Made by a program: the position numbers and the translations under genes
From: Adiantum capillus-veneris
Lineage: Eukaryota > Streptophyta > Polypodiopsida > Polypodiales > Pteridaceae
Reading direction: 5' to 3'
Assembly: GCA_014529385.2 (NCBI GenBank)
Contig: CM043959.1
Span: 8,147,526-8,211,525, forward strand
Length of the DNA stretch: 64,000 nucleotides
The notes under the pieces: generated by a model
Databases searched by the model: none
Seen by the model: the letters and a program-made list of their open reading frames with translations, nothing else
What the model was told of the DNA's origin: nothing
In this document: positions 31,339 through 43,224 of the stretch, piece by piece
Position numbering within the stretch: the stretch's first letter is position 1
Layout of the letters: every line of letters begins with the position of its first letter

Positions 31339-32148
31339 TGTAGGGAGGTGTTGTAGCACGACCTAATCGCAACCCACAAAATTGTCAAATTGTGGAATGG
31401 CAACCTAGCTAGGGCATGGAAGCATGAGCCTAAGATGTATAGACATAGAGGATTCAACGGATCCTTCTTCTCATCATAGAGAGAAGCAATGGAAAGGGCT
31501 TCCTCTAATCAACAGCACATTCCTACTTACTAATCACTTGCACAGAATCATGTGGTTGAAATTAACCTATCACATCAATCACTCTATTCACAAATCTTAA
31601 TCACACAACTACACAAGCATGCAATTAACATACCTACTCCGCATTAATGTGTCCATTCCGGCACAACCCCTCAATGCGACTACGTATGCACACACACTAA
31701 CCGCACACCTTGTAGAGAGATATGAAGAGAAGGAAGGCATAGCCCTTACACACCATGTCCAATGATGTGGATAGAATAGATTAACTCAAAAAAGGGATTA
31801 GGAGATCTATCATCACACTAATACAATCTCACTCCACATAATCAAACAAAGAAGACTAATAAGAGCTACATGGGCATGGAAAGTCCAAGAGCCTCATGAC
31901 CATCCACTCTACAAAGAGAAGAGCTCGCCCAAGAATGACTTCTCATTAAGCATAGGGCTCTTTTATAGATTTGGGCCTCAAACCCCTTAGCTATAGGATA
32001 AAGTTGATCTCTCTAGCCTAAACTCATACAACTTTGAAACTCCTACATGAGCCCAAGTCCCTATACAATGAAAAGGAAATATTGTGCACTATAGCACATC
32101 CACGGCTTGGTGTATAATTGGTGTAGCCTGTGTTAGCCATTGCTAACA
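31339..32148 (-). repeat. E5 LTR, Athila-type, inserted in E4 RT
   Basis: Begins TGTAGGGAGG beside the primer site and ends GCTAACA at 32148, giving TGTTAGC on the minus strand (810 bp). The base after it resumes E4 RT coding sequence, which fixes this border. No domain-bearing ORF. The partner LTR is not seen. Confidence 0.78.
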
Positions 32149-32330
32149 CTCTTGTTGAGCTTGAGAACTCTATAAGGAGATTTGTTAGGTGGTGAACTTC
32201 CTAGAAGAAGTTCAATTGCATGGTCATCATTACCTTGTTTAGGAGGTAGCTCACAAGGGATGTCGTCAATAGAGACATCTTGAAACCCCTTGAGAAAATT
32301 GGATAACTCTAATTCCTTTTGATTGTGTAT
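32149..32330 (-). pseudogene. pol: E4 RT N-terminal fragment
   Basis: The minus strand at about 32240-32150 reads DDHAIELLLGSSPPNKSPYR, the typical segment just before the RT fingers of Ty3 elements. It stops at the E5 LTR border a few residues later. The part from 32230 to 32330 is the protease-RT linker. The remainder of RT was not found. Confidence 0.72.
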
Positions 32331-32333
32331 ATT

Positions 32334-32795
32334 TTATTTTGCTAAAACATTAGGTTCATTTTGAGAATCTTTAACAAAAATAATGTACACGGAAATAGAG
32401 CTCTTTATTGACTTGTTGAAAGCTTGTGTATGCACAATGGGTATGGTGTTACCCATTTCCTTAGCATCTATGTACATATCTCTTTCCCTGAACATAAAGG
32501 AGATTCTCCTTTCAAGGAATTTAACATTGCCAGCCATGCAATCAAACCATGGTGCCCCTAGGATTACATCCTCATGCTTGAGAGGAGAGATAAAGAAGTC
32601 GTCTTTGTCCACATAGCTTTGGACATGGAGCCTCAATTTCCCGATTAAGGGAGTGAATGAAGCTTCTTGCTCCTTGAAAGCACCGTCTATGGGTAGGACA
32701 TTTCCCATCTCGTAAGCTTGTATGCCTAGCTTGGTGGTTAACTCTGTGGATATGAAATTGTGAGTAGAACCAGGGTCAGAGAATAAAAGAATCAT
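32334..32795 (-). pseudogene. pol: E4 aspartic protease domain
   Basis: 153 codons of a retropepsin-like domain: FSDPGSTHNFIS (residues 5-16), where the catalytic D-S/T-G appears as D-P-G, and DVILGAPWFDCMAGNV (about 75-90). The change in the active-site triplet suggests loss of function. It reads in frame with gag through one TAA just upstream (about 32802-32804), so Gag and protease were one polyprotein. The C-terminus degenerates towards the RT linker. Confidence 0.78.
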
Positions 32796-32801
32796 GTTCT
32801 C

Positions 32802-33305
32802 TTACCTTTCCCCAAGCATGGCATAGAGGAGATCCTTTGTGGTGAGTTTCCTCCTCTTGTATTTCGACCAAGGTAGCTGTAGGAGGCTCATGGTGGGTGT
32901 TCTTTGAGGACAAGCGTGGTACGCATGCCCTTGCTCACTGCACTTGAAACAACGGTTATCCTTGCGATAACGCTCAAGCTCTTCAGGAGAGAGTTTATTT
33001 GTACCTTTGTAAACTCCCTTCTCTTTAGCTTTGTTGGAGTTGCCCTTAGGAGACTTTTGGACATTGTCCTTCCCCTTAGGCTCATTGGAACCCTTGTTTT
33101 TGGTGGGCTCAAAATTTCTTTTAGCCCCTATTTGGAAATTGATTCGAGAGGCCACCATAGTATGGTGTATAACCGCCGATATGGTGCGTGGCCTTTGGGA
33201 GTTGACATACTTTGCCATTTCTTCAGTTAAGCCCGCACAAATTGTTGCTTTTTCTCTCCAAAATCCAAATTCTTGAAGACAGTGGATTTGAGTTGTAAGT
33301 CCCAA
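32802..33305 (-). pseudogene. gag: E4 gag C-terminal half with zinc knuckle
   Basis: 167 codons. The first ~50 residues are the end of the capsid domain (LTEEMAKYVNSQRPRTI). A Lys/Asn-rich basic stretch follows, then LSPEELERYRKDNRCFKCSE, in which the CCHC knuckle CFKCSEQGHAYHAC begins. It follows 33361-34122 after a frameshift near 33310-33360. Confidence 0.8.
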
Positions 33306-33360
33306 AACTTGTCTACATATTTGTGAATGGATTCGTATAGGAAGAGAGCTTCAAGATTCG

Positions 33361-34122
33361 CTATTCAGTGGGTATTTTGTCTTTGGCATCGGTAGCCAAA
33401 AATTGCTTCATAATGGAAGGTCTTAAAGCTTTCCATGTTTGTGGAGCTTCATCGTTGGCCCGTAGGCTATACCACCATTGTATGGTGGTCTTTTGAAAGT
33501 GCATAGCTACATGGTGTAGCTTAGAGGACTCCATGAAGCCCTCATCTCCAAACGCCGCATTGAATTGTTGGATAAAGGCCAAGACTTTGTTCGTAGCACC
33601 AAAGCTGCCATCGTAGGTAAGGAAAGAGATGCTCTTCCGTCCCTCTTTGAACTTATTGAGCTTGGATGACCTCTTCCATGCGGCATACGATTTTCTATGG
33701 CCTTTTCTTTTTGATGGTTCAAAGGTTGCATCATCACTTTCTTCAGAATGTGAAGAATTTGAGGAAGATGGAGAAAAGGGTGACCTCTTTCTCGCCGTTT
33801 TCTTGCCTTGACCTTCTTTGTCTTCACCATCACTTCCATAAGAGGAAGAGGATGAAGACGATGGAGAAGAGGGTGTCCTCTTTCTCGCCTTTTTCTTCTC
33901 TTGTTTTTTGTCATCCCTCTTTGAAGTAGGGTGTGGAGAAGTATGCCATGGTCTTCTTCGTTTTGGAGGTGATGGAGAGCGTTTAGTCCGCCGTCTTCGT
34001 GGAGCCATCTCCGCCAAGGTGGAAGGAGAGTCACTTCTTTCTCGTTCCTTCGGTGGGGGACTCTTGAATTCTCCTTTGAGAAGGAGATGCGTCATCAAGC
34101 AAAAAAATTCTGAGCCCTTCAT
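33361..34122 (-). pseudogene. gag: E4 gag middle part: basic/serine-rich region and capsid
   Basis: 253 codons. Residues about 40-130 are very basic and Ser-rich and contain a near-repeat: KKKARKRTPSSPSSSSSSS and KKTARKRSPFSPSSSNSS, each followed by an acidic run. The capsid core follows from about residue 160: ISFLTYDGSFGATNKVLAFI, then MHFQKTTIQWWYSLR. Such an RS-like insert before the capsid is not usual in plant Ty3 gag. The frame is open to a TGA at 33361 next to a frameshift. Confidence 0.75.
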
Positions 34123-34215
34123 ATGGATATCTTCTTCTTCCCGAATCGGAGAGAGGCCTCTTTTGGAAGTCTTGCAAGGAGGCTTCCTAGGTGCTCTCTA
34201 GTCATGGTGGGGAGC

Positions 34216-34398
34216 TTAGAGAATCCCATGAGCACGAAGCTGTCGTTGCACTTCACTTTGGAGGGATGGATTGCCCATGGCTTGTTGAAGCCTAGAAACA
34301 AGATAGTTAACAAGCATCAGGGCATCATTAATAGCCTTCTCATTAGCAAATTCAAAGTTATCAACATTAATTTCACTCTCTTTACTATTTTCAACCAT
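34216..34398 (-). pseudogene. gag: E4 gag N-terminus
   Basis: 60 codons: an acidic start, then LMLVNYLVSRLQQAMGNPSL and RQLRAHGIL, a helical segment seen at gag starts. It is in the same frame as 33361-34122, with two in-frame stops between. The ATG at 34396-34398 is the likely Gag start. Confidence 0.6.
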
Positions 34399-34801
34399 CC
34401 TAACAACTTTTAGGTGTAAAATGTTTAGGTGTACTTTGGCACTTCAAGTCCTAGTAGCTACTCCTCTTTACCCCTTTAGAAAAAGCACTCAAGCTACTGT
34501 ACCCATTGCTCGGATACCATTAATTGCAAGGAATAGAAGAGAGGGTCGTTCAATGCCAAAAAAAACCGTCTCCTATCAAGCTTCTAATAGCTCAATAGTG
34601 GTTAAGCTGTAAGCAAGACCCGTAGGACTCCATTATTAAGACCATAGCTCTCGATGGTGATGCTCTGTTAACTGCACAAAGGCAGGTGCACTCCAAGGTT
34701 GAAAAATACCTATTCTAGTTACTCACATGCAATTAATAATACCAACCATTTATAGCTAGCTTGAGGACCTCCCTTCTTGAGCAAGAAAAGAGAAACCTTG
34801 T
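34399..34801 (-). other. E4 leader
   Basis: About 400 bp between the Gag start and the primer site, without a supported ORF (34421-34612 on the plus strand has no domain). Confidence 0.6.
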
Positions 34802-34813
34802 GCTCTGATACCA
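34802..34813 (-). promoter_or_regulatory. E4 primer binding site, initiator Met tRNA type
   Basis: The minus strand reads TGGTATCAGAGC exactly, the standard plant primer site complementary to initiator tRNA-Met. It lies one base from the LTR start at 34815. Confidence 0.93.
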
Positions 34814-34814
34814 A

Positions 34815-36400
34815 TGTAACATTTAATGGTTGAGTAACTTGTGTGTAGTGAAAAACAACATGAACATAGTGAGCATTTCATTAGAATAGATTCCTAATGA
34901 GAATAACAAGAGTGTTTGGGTGGAGAGAGCAACAAAAAGTATAACACCTAGTTAGATAGCATAAACAATACCTGAAAAGCGAGAGAAACTAAGCAATTGA
35001 CAACAGTTGAGGGACCGGATTTTCATGGAGCCGTTCCTCCCTCCAAAAGGCTTTGTATTATGGTTTCTCCCATCAAGAGATACATAATACAATTCTTTGT
35101 GTTCCTTCAATACTATCTAGTGCAATGAAGATGGGAACTTCAAGCACTAAGCAAAACACTTATCAAACACAACATCAATTCCCTCACGGTCTCAGACCCA
35201 AGACCTCACACACCTTCGAAGATGGTGAGAGCTAGCGGGGTATGAGAGTAGATTGAGAGGAAGAAGGAGTATTCTTACGAGAAAGATGTACATCTTCTCA
35301 CATAATCACTCATATTAGCATTGCTTAGTTTAGTAATTAGCATGGTAGAGGAGACAAGCATGCATTGAAGCTTGGCTCTTGCCTGGATTTGCATCACAAA
35401 GCCAAGAGTTGTTGGTGTAGGCCTCCCTTCTCACAAGCTTGGAGTAGGTGGTAAGCTTTCTATTAAAGCATGAGAAGAAGAGAGAGAGTCTTCTTGCTTC
35501 ACACATCAATTGCGTTTGTGTGTAAGTCAATAATTCCTTTGAAAAATCAGCCCCCTCTCTCTCTTGGTCGACCCCTCTTGCTATTTTCTCATGCTCACAT
35601 CCTATTGGACCTCCCGAGCCTCAACCAATGGAAATAAATCAGCGTAAGTGATAGCCTTTGACATGTGTCCCCCTTCCCCCTTTTGTGAGAGCTTTAGGTA
35701 ATTAATAAATGCAACTAAACTCTCATTGGACCCCTTTGCCTCCTGGAAAATAGGAATCAGGCAAGCCATTGGGCTGTTGAATGCTCATTGGACCCCTTAG
35801 GAGACTGTTCGATAGTCTTCTAGAGAGCTTAATTATTATTGGTTCTTTTATTAAGTGTTTTTAAATTGATTAAACTAGATTTACTCTGGTCTAATTCTCA
35901 TTGGTCCACCTCCAAGGTCATCTAGTAGTATTTGCGTACACCTTGTGGGTATCTGGGCTAGGGAGCTGACATGTGTCCCTCATTCCCTTTGTGTAAAGGG
36001 AGCTTGTGTGTGTGTGAGAGATTTTCTCTCTCATATCCTACAACTAGGGCTTGATCCCTCCTACGTAGGGATGCATGAAGACTTTTGGGACACACACAAA
36101 GCATTCAATTTCCCTAATGTTTGACCTTGGACACAGCCTTTGAATTTTGAAACCTTAGCATTTTGGAAGTCTTAATGGCCTGAACCTTAGGGCCTTTTAA
36201 GCCCATTGTTGCGCATTTCTCTTTTGCAGATGGCCCCCCCTTTGGATCTCTATTTTCCCTCCTTTGGATCCCTAATGTGACCGGTCTGCCAGCTTAACCA
36301 ATATTCTAGCCTTTTCTCCCCTGGCACTTCCCCATATTAAATGATCAGTTTAACATGACAAAATCATTTAGGAGAATTATATATTTATTATTATGACATA
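34815..36400 (-). repeat. E4 5' LTR, right copy
   Basis: Starts TGTAACATTT beside the primer site. 34815-35759 matches 25814-26772. The part to about 36400 is not in the left copy, but its end resembles 22620-22965, so I include it tentatively. It has repeated CTCATTGGACC(C) words (about 35715, 35790, 35900). The exact outer end is unknown. Confidence 0.65.
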
Positions 36401-37406
36401 GTTTTTCCCTTATATGTAATTCATTGCATGGTTGCACTATGAGTGTAGTGAATTCCTCTCCTCTCCGCTATCTCATTAGAAAAAATATTGACTTTGCATG
36501 CGCCTTGTAAGGAATCCAAATTTTTAAGGATTAAAGCTAATGATGTGTAGGGTTAAGGGGACAAGTGAATTCAAGAGGCTAGTTTTGCATAGGCTTTTCT
36601 AGCCTTTTTTAAAGGTACATGTAGGATGTGAGTCACTTTATCTCTGTAGATTTTTGAAAGTAAATGGAGTAAAGGAGTGTGGCCACATTAGCAAAAACAT
36701 GTGTCACTAAAACCATTTTACTTATTTTTTACTTAAAACTCCCCCCCAACATATATCCATATAAAAAAACCATTTTTTGACCTACAATCACTGAAAGTCC
36801 ACTTTTTCAAAATATTTTTCCCCCTAAAAAGTGGCTTTGTTTTCTCCTCCTCCTCCCTTCTCCCCCTCTCCTCTCCTTGCCTTGCCCCTTTCTTTGCTCC
36901 CAGATCTGCCTTTCCCCCGTCTCTCGTTTCATCCTTTGCTTCCTCACATATTAGATTCCATGGTGCTCACAAACATCATATACCGTGTGCCTCCATCACC
37001 ACATACTCCACACACCAAAAGAGTACATATTCTCTTGCGCACAGAGCTTGCACCAAAGGCGACACGTGAGGGTGAGCAGAGGTCATCACAAGAACATCGC
37101 GCCATCGGTGAGAAGAATGTTGACATTTCGTTGGATGTTCATTTGTACCCTTACCATCCGATAAGCCTCTTTCATCCATCCTTTAATAGCCTTTCGACAT
37201 TTCTTTAGTATATTGGGAGGGGAGAAGTAGGCTTGTTAGTTTATTCCAAGCGGTTTTCCAAGGGTACAACTGATTCTTAGCATTTGTGGATGCTCAAATG
37301 TCAATCTCTTGAGCTCAAAATAGTGGCATTACAACAAATTCTTACCTTCGGAGAGGGAGGTTGAAACTCTGTAACAAAAAATGCACAAAAAGGATACCCA
37401 CATTAT
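36401..37406. other. Unassigned spacer between E4 and E6
   Basis: About 1 kb of AT-rich DNA with a strongly pyrimidine-rich stretch (36838-36935). ORF 36831-37208 (+) is a Pro/Ser/Leu-rich product of that biased stretch and shows no domain. This is the only piece of the window that I cannot attach to a transposon; it may be old host DNA or decayed repeat. Confidence 0.4.
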
Positions 37407-40400
37407 TGAGCGATCCCCAACCCACAAACTCTACAAGTTGTGATGGGGACCTTGACAGGTCTCTAGGCCCAATGAAAAACAAGTCTCTAACTAAGAAAGT
37501 CCAGGGAACGGGCCCTTACCATTAGCAATGGTTTGAGACCATGGCCCTTGAAAAAGACCTAGTCCTATCTCGCAAGCAAAAAACTATACAATAATTCTAA
37601 AAGATTGAAAACTTTTTTGGCCCTATAAATTTTGCACAAGGCTAAGGAATCCTTTTCCAACCCTTTTTTCTCTCTACAAGTGTGAGAGCACAACCATTAG
37701 TAGATTCCCCTTCCAATGGAGAAGTTTTTATAAACCATAGTGCAACAAGAATGGATAGTTCACCGACTAATCGGGTCCACCTATCCATGATCAACAACCC
37801 AAGTCGATCCCCACTTGCCACCCCCGCACTCACACATGATACTTAGTTATTTAATTACTACCACGTTCTTATCACAATTAAAATAATGATTCTTTTTATC
37901 TTTCATAACAATAATTCATTAAAGTAAACCTTCAAAGAAGTACTGAAAACATTATTTTACAAACAAACATGTTTAGACTTAAGACAAGGTATTGTCAAAC
38001 TAAAGTATCTCTGACCAATACTGGCTTGTCTCAAGAACACATATATAGGGGGTGAAAAAAACAGTACCCATTCCTTATTCATAAAAAATCGGGGTGGAAA
38101 AAGACATCACCCAAAGTCTGGGAGCGCATACGCCAAACTAGTTTCCCATACAACTGGGTGGTTTCCCTAGGATAAAAACAATATGGTAAGTAGTATCCAA
38201 AAACATACACATGTACGGGGTAAAGACTCCACGTACACGGAGGTAACCGACTCATTCGTGGCTGAATCACCATCATTACTCAACACTTGGAGTAAAAATA
38301 TTCCAAGGAATGAGAGGTGCCTTGAGACAAGCTGCTGTCTTAAGGATGATCAATCATTCTTTCCTAGGTCAACCAGTCTTAGCCCAAACAATTCTTTTCT
38401 AATTACAAACAATGCACGTTGGTTTCTTGGAAGTTGCCTTCCATTTTCAGCCAGTTATTCCTTTTTTTATTCTTACTCACTCCTTACGTATGCAATGTTA
38501 ACTTATTAAACAACTTAAACTATTAAAAGACTTGATTGAATAATGGAACACCCACCTAGTACTGATCGGCCATCTACTGTTGTGCTGGCGCCTGAAGACT
38601 CTCCTCCGTAGGCCTACTACTAGGCCCAGTTTCATGGTCATGGGATACCCTAATCTTATTGCTAGTTGCATCATGCTCATCGGACTAAGGATTTCCCCGG
38701 GTCCTCTTCAGAGCCATAGTGATAGCCTTATAAAAAGGTACTTAATCAATTAGAGAATGAATTAAATAATCTCTCTTATTTCTTTTATCCAAAAATAGGG
38801 ATTTTTGGACTTAGTAAATATCTTCGATAAACATCTAGTTGAGATATTTTTATCTTAACTTCCTAGTAGTATTATTGTGCTTCCATATTTATCCTATAGC
38901 TATCAAAGATATTTTACTAATCTCCTTATTTACATTCTCTTTAAAAATACCATAACCTAGCTTTATTAATTTATGAATTACTTATTTGCTCATGGGATAT
39001 TTATCCTAGGTAGATTTTGATGTATTATAATCCTAGTAATTATCTTGCTACCTTCTAAATTATTTATTAATTTTCCCATTTAATTTCTAGTCAAAATCAC
39101 ACAATATTAGCTTAAGTAGTTAGCAAAATTGAATATCAATACTTAAGATAATTATCTCAACTTTTTAATGATGTTTCCCATATTTTTTTATTACTATGTA
39201 ATTATATAAACTAACTAGCTAATTTACCTTCTTAATTTATATTCAAAATCAGATAATATTAGCTAAGGTAGTTAGCTAAACTAATTATCTATAGTTAAGA
39301 TAATTATCCCAAATTCCTCGTGTTGTTTTTATCTTTGGTAATTACTATGTATTTATATAAACTAATTAGATAATTTTCTTTCTCAATTTATAGTCAACAT
39401 CAAACAATATTAGCTAAGGTAATCAGCTAAACTATTATTTGTACTTAAGATAATAATCTTGACTTCCTAATTCTATTTTCCATCTTTGGTAATTACTATG
39501 TAGTTATATACACTAATTTTCTAATTTTGTCTTTCAATTTATGATAAGAAATAGACTATTTTATCTTAATTAATTTTCTAAACTAATGTTTTGTTCATGG
39601 CCTAATCATGTTGGCTTTCTAGCAGTGATTTTTAGCTATGATAATTAATGTATATTTATCTAAGTGATTTAGCTAATTTCCTCCTTCAATTTATGCTTAA
39701 AAAAGATAATTTTAGCCTAATTAAATAGATAAAATAATGAATTTTAGCTATGATAATTACTATATAATTATCTAGTTTCCTCCTTCAATTTATGCTTAAA
39801 TTACACAATTCTAGCCTAATTAATTAGCTAAACTAAGTTTTTAATCATGACCTAATTATCTTCATTTTCTAACAGTGATGTTTAGCTATGATCACTATTG
39901 TATAATCATCTAAAGTGATTAATCTTATTTTCCATTTTAATTTATGCTTAAAAATAGATAATTTTAGCGTAATTAATTAGCTAAACCAATTTTCTATTTA
40001 TGACCTAGTTATCTTGGCTTCCTAACAAATATTTCTAGCTATGATAATTGCTCTATAATTATCTAAGTGATTTAGCTAGTTTCCCCCTTTAATTTATGCT
40101 TAAAAACAGATAGTTGTAGCCTAATTAATTAGTTAAACTAGTATTTTTTTCATAGCCTAATTATCTTGGCTTCCTAATAGTGATTTCTAGCTATGATAGT
40201 TATTGTATAATTATATATCTAGGTGATTTAGCTAGTTTCCCCCTTTAATTTATACTTAAAAACAAATAATTTTAGCTTAACTAATTAGCTAAACTAATTT
40301 TTTGTTCAAGGCCTAGTTATCTTGGCTTCCTAATCATGATATCTAGCTATGATAATTACTGTATAATTATTTAAGTGATTTAGCTAATTTTCTTTTTTTA

Positions 40401-41525
40401 TTTATGCTTAAAAACAGATAATTTTAGCCTAATTAATTAGCTAAACTAATTTTTTGTTCATGGCCTAATTACATTGACATTTTAACAAGGTTTTCTAGTT
40501 TTGATAAGTACTGTGTAATTATCTAAGTGTGTTAACTAGTTTTTCCTTTATTTTATGCCTAAAAATAGTTAATTTTTTCCTAGTTAATTGGGTAGATTAC
40601 TCAAAAAATTAAGATCTAATTTCTTTGGCTTTTAAACAGCATAACCAAGCCCTAAAGTTTATACTAGAATTATTTAGGCTAAAAAAACTATTCTTCTTCA
40701 TAGATCAACCTAAAATTAATCATTTTTAGATTAATATGGAGTAATTAACTAATTAGATTATTGATAAAGCTTAAGAAATTAGTGATCAGTATCCTAATGA
40801 TAATTTCTCGAGTAGTTAATAATAGGGAATGCTTAATCTCCTTAATTTATAGTTTAATTAGAAAACTAGTCAAAACTTAAGCTATTTTCTTAATTAACTA
40901 AAATTAAACTAATTGCCTCAATTAGTTACAAAGATTTTTTTCTCTCTAATTAATTTATGTGAGGTATTCATTTATTCAAAAGAGAATTTTGTCAGGAAAC
41001 CGAGTCTCAGCTCTATTGTGGAGAGGGGAGCCTATTTATAGAGTTTTAGGACTCAGACTGTGTTTGGTAGTTTCTTTCACTACAAGGCAATCCCTAGTCT
41101 CTTCCTAGCGCCCCTATAGCTTAATTTGGTCTCGGGAGGCTCATCATTGCTCCACACATTCTCCAAATGCTATATCGATCCGGCTATTTTTCTGACCTAT
41201 TACATGCTTACTTTGGAAAATATCTCTAAATATCTAAAATATCTAGAGGTTTTATGATAAAAATCTTTTACAACAATGATTACCACGACCTTATAATTTG
41301 TTTAGTTAATTTTATCAACAATATAAACTTCCAATGGCCATAGCTGTGTCAGTTTTATCAGAATTCAATTCTAAAAATTTATAACCATAGTAAAGTCATG
41401 ATTACGGTTCCAAAAATACCAATATTTGCCAAGGTTGGACAATTCTACATTGATTTTACAATAATCATATTAGTTTGATTAAGCTTTATACAATCTTTAA
41501 GGTTTCAAAAATTGGAAACCTTACA
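37407..41525 (-). repeat. E6 3' LTR, 4.1 kb
   Basis: The outer end (37407-37760) matches 61899-62256, starting TGAGCGATCCCC versus TGAGAGATCCCC. The inner end is GGAAACCTTACA at 41525, followed by a purine tract AGTTGGGGTGAT on the minus strand. Only about 350 bp of the right partner is visible, so the full length is inferred from this tract. It contains a tandem array (39040-40560). The ORFs 37642-37833, 38079-38276 and 38183-38509 have no domain. Confidence 0.7.
39040..40560. repeat. Tandem array of ~153 bp units inside E6 LTR
   Basis: About ten degenerate units share the order CTAATTATCTTGGCTTCCTA, then TAGCTATGATAATTACT, TAATTATCTAAGTGATTTAGC, TTTATGCTTAAAAACAGATA and TTAGCTAAACTAAT. TAGCTATG starts fall at 39633, 39745, 39883, 40036, 40188 and 40344, with a variant at 40496; most spacings are 152-156, with two shorter units. 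Earlier copies (about 39180-39500) are more diverged. Very AT-rich and non-coding. Confidence 0.85.
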
Positions 41526-42189
41526 ATCACCCCAACTTAAGGAATTGAGATGTCCTCATCTCAACCAAAATTGGGAAAGTCTTCAGTAGGGTAGTTCTTT
41601 CATTTTACTAGATGCTCTTTGATTACTCTGTTTTGCAGGCTTCTTTCCCTATTTTCGAGAATACAATCTAGTTGGGGTTCAAGAATTCCTTGTTTTTGCA
41701 TCACAATTTGTTCGTCCTCTACAATGTGCTTGGGGTTTCGGATATAAGGTTTTAGGAGACTGATATGGAATACATTATGAACCTTGAGGTGTTCAAGTAG
41801 CTTTAATTTGTAAGCTTGATCATTGATTACCTTTATCACTATAAGGTCCATAATATCTAGGGCTATGTTTTTTGAATTTTTCAAAAGATAGATTGCTTCT
41901 CTTTGTCCAGACTCCAAGGAATACTTTATCCCCTTGTTTGAAAACCCGGTCATACCATTTTTTATCACCATAATGTTTTTAGCAGCTTGAATGTCCTATC
42001 GTATGGCCCTAGTTTGGGCATCCATCTCTTCCAGCATTTGTTTTGAAGCTTCTACTCTTGTAGTGGTGTAAAAAATGTTTAGGGGTGATATACATTCATG
42101 CCCATAAAGTGCATTACAAGGTGACATCTCAATGCTTTTATGGAATGAATAATTATAGGAAAATTCCGCCAAAGGAAGAAATTGTATCC
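41526..42189 (-). pseudogene. pol: E6 integrase C-terminus and chromodomain remnant
   Basis: From the hAT junction the minus strand reads WIQFLPLAEFSYNYSFHKSI, the region after the catalytic Glu of integrase. ORF 41600-41971 covers the C-terminal domain (KLLEHLKVHNVFHISLLKPY), and at its end RSLQNRVIKEHLVK begins a chromodomain; the next codon, where Trp is usual, is a stop. The polypurine tract follows directly. The other half of integrase is at 57476-57849. Confidence 0.82.
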
Positions 42190-42197
42190 ATTTCCGG
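42190..42197. repeat. T1 target site duplication, left copy
   Basis: ATTTCCGG, paired with ATTTCTGG at 57468-57475, one transition apart. Eight bases is the duplication length of hAT transposons. Removing one copy and the insert joins the E6 integrase reading frame without extra codons, which supports the borders. Confidence 0.88.
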
Positions 42198-42219
42198 CAG
42201 GGATTTAATATTTACGTAA

Positions 42220-42450
42220 TTGTGTCAAATTTTGTGTGATCAGAAGGTCTTATTGACACATTTACATGATCACAGTAAACATGATCACACAGAACCCGGT
42301 TAATGGTGACTTTCAAACCCACAAAATTCCCGCCGGGCTTTTTAGTATCCCCGGCGGGCCCGCCAGGCTTAATCATTTTCCGTGCGGGCCCATCGGGGTT
42401 ACTCAAAAGCCCGGCGGGCTGTTAGCGTTATATATATGCGGGCCCGATCG
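42220..42450. repeat. T1 left subterminal region: TGATCAC and CCCGGCGGGC motifs
   Basis: TGATCA(C)-type words occur at about 42237, 42269 and 42288, then a GC-rich block with CCCGCCGGGC, CCCCGGCGGGCCCGCC, TGCGGGCCCATCGGGG and GCCCGGCGGGC (about 42329-42450). Similar CCGGG and GACGGGCCC words are near the right end (57180-57340). Subterminal repeats usually bind hAT transposase; that role here is inference. Confidence 0.65.
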
Positions 42451-42749
42451 ATCCTGTTGGGTGTATTATCTTCTTTCTTTCATCTTCATAGAGAGAGAGA
42501 GAGAGAGAGCTTGCGACCACCTATGTAGGTACGTAGAGAGGAGAGAGGAGAGAGGGAGAGAGGGGGTCGTGTGCTCTGTGTTGCAGTGCACGGTAGCAGC
42601 AGAGTACTTGTTTACACGATCCAGGTATGTGTTGTGTGTGTGTGTATGCGTTGTGTGGTAGCGTGCCTTTTGTCGTAGTGCACAGCAGTAATAAGGTACC
42701 TTACCACACAATGGGAGTATGTGTGTAAGTTGTTCTATGGAATAGTGCT

Positions 42750-43115
42750 TATCACGGGGGCATCACCTCGGTGACGTGGGGAAGATGGTGTCCTTGTGGT
42801 AAGTATTGACTTACTGTCTTGTTACTACGTCGGTAATGCGGCGAATCTAGTATCCTTATCGTAAGTCAACTGCCCTTCCCCTTTCCCAGAAAACATATGG
42901 GTATCGGTCGCTAACGCGGCAATATGATGTTCGTATGTAGGCCATTTTTCTTCTTTAGATTCAGGCGGCACTCGGTCAGTAACGAAGCTAATAGAGTGTC
43001 GTTTGTTAGAAGCATATGTTTTGCATAAATGTGGCGTTCAGGTCGCTAATCCAAGTATTAAGTATATGATCTACTTGGTCAGTAACACGGCTGTGAAGAG
43101 TATTTCATATACAAA
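42750..43115. repeat. T1 degenerate repeat, about 60-75 bp units
   Basis: Six diverged copies of a core such as CTCGGTCAGTAACG(C)GGC: at about 42768, 42829, 42903, 42971, 43038 and 43075. Most are followed by AATxxxGTGTCxT or a similar tail. No ORF is supported. Confidence 0.6.
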
Positions 43116-43224
43116 ATGTATAAATTGTTTGATTTTGTTGTTTTTAACATGTGTATTTTCAAATTATATACTAGCTAATCATATTCAAAAGAATATTTTA
43201 TTCATCAATCATCGCTGAATTAAA

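Larger units (their letters stand above)
25814..36400 (-). mobile_element. E4: Ty3/gypsy element with Met-type primer site, split by E5
   Basis: Related LTR sequences at 25814-26772 and 34815-35759 flank gag and protease on the minus strand (32149-34398) and a TGGTATCAGAGC primer site. The RT starts at 32149-32230 but is cut by the E5 LTR. The rest of RT, RNase H and integrase is not found between the LTRs, so much of pol was lost. The right LTR probably extends to about 36400, since 36160-36400 is also repeated near 22620-22965; the outer limit is uncertain. Confidence 0.75.

Noticed and set aside
36831-37208. Plus-strand 125-codon ORF as a host gene exon
   Set aside because: The first part is a product of a pyrimidine-rich tract; there is no domain and no supporting splice or promoter context.
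39040-40560. CRISPR-like array
   Set aside because: Units are diverged, about 153 bp, without short identical repeats and unique spacers; the context is a plant LTR.
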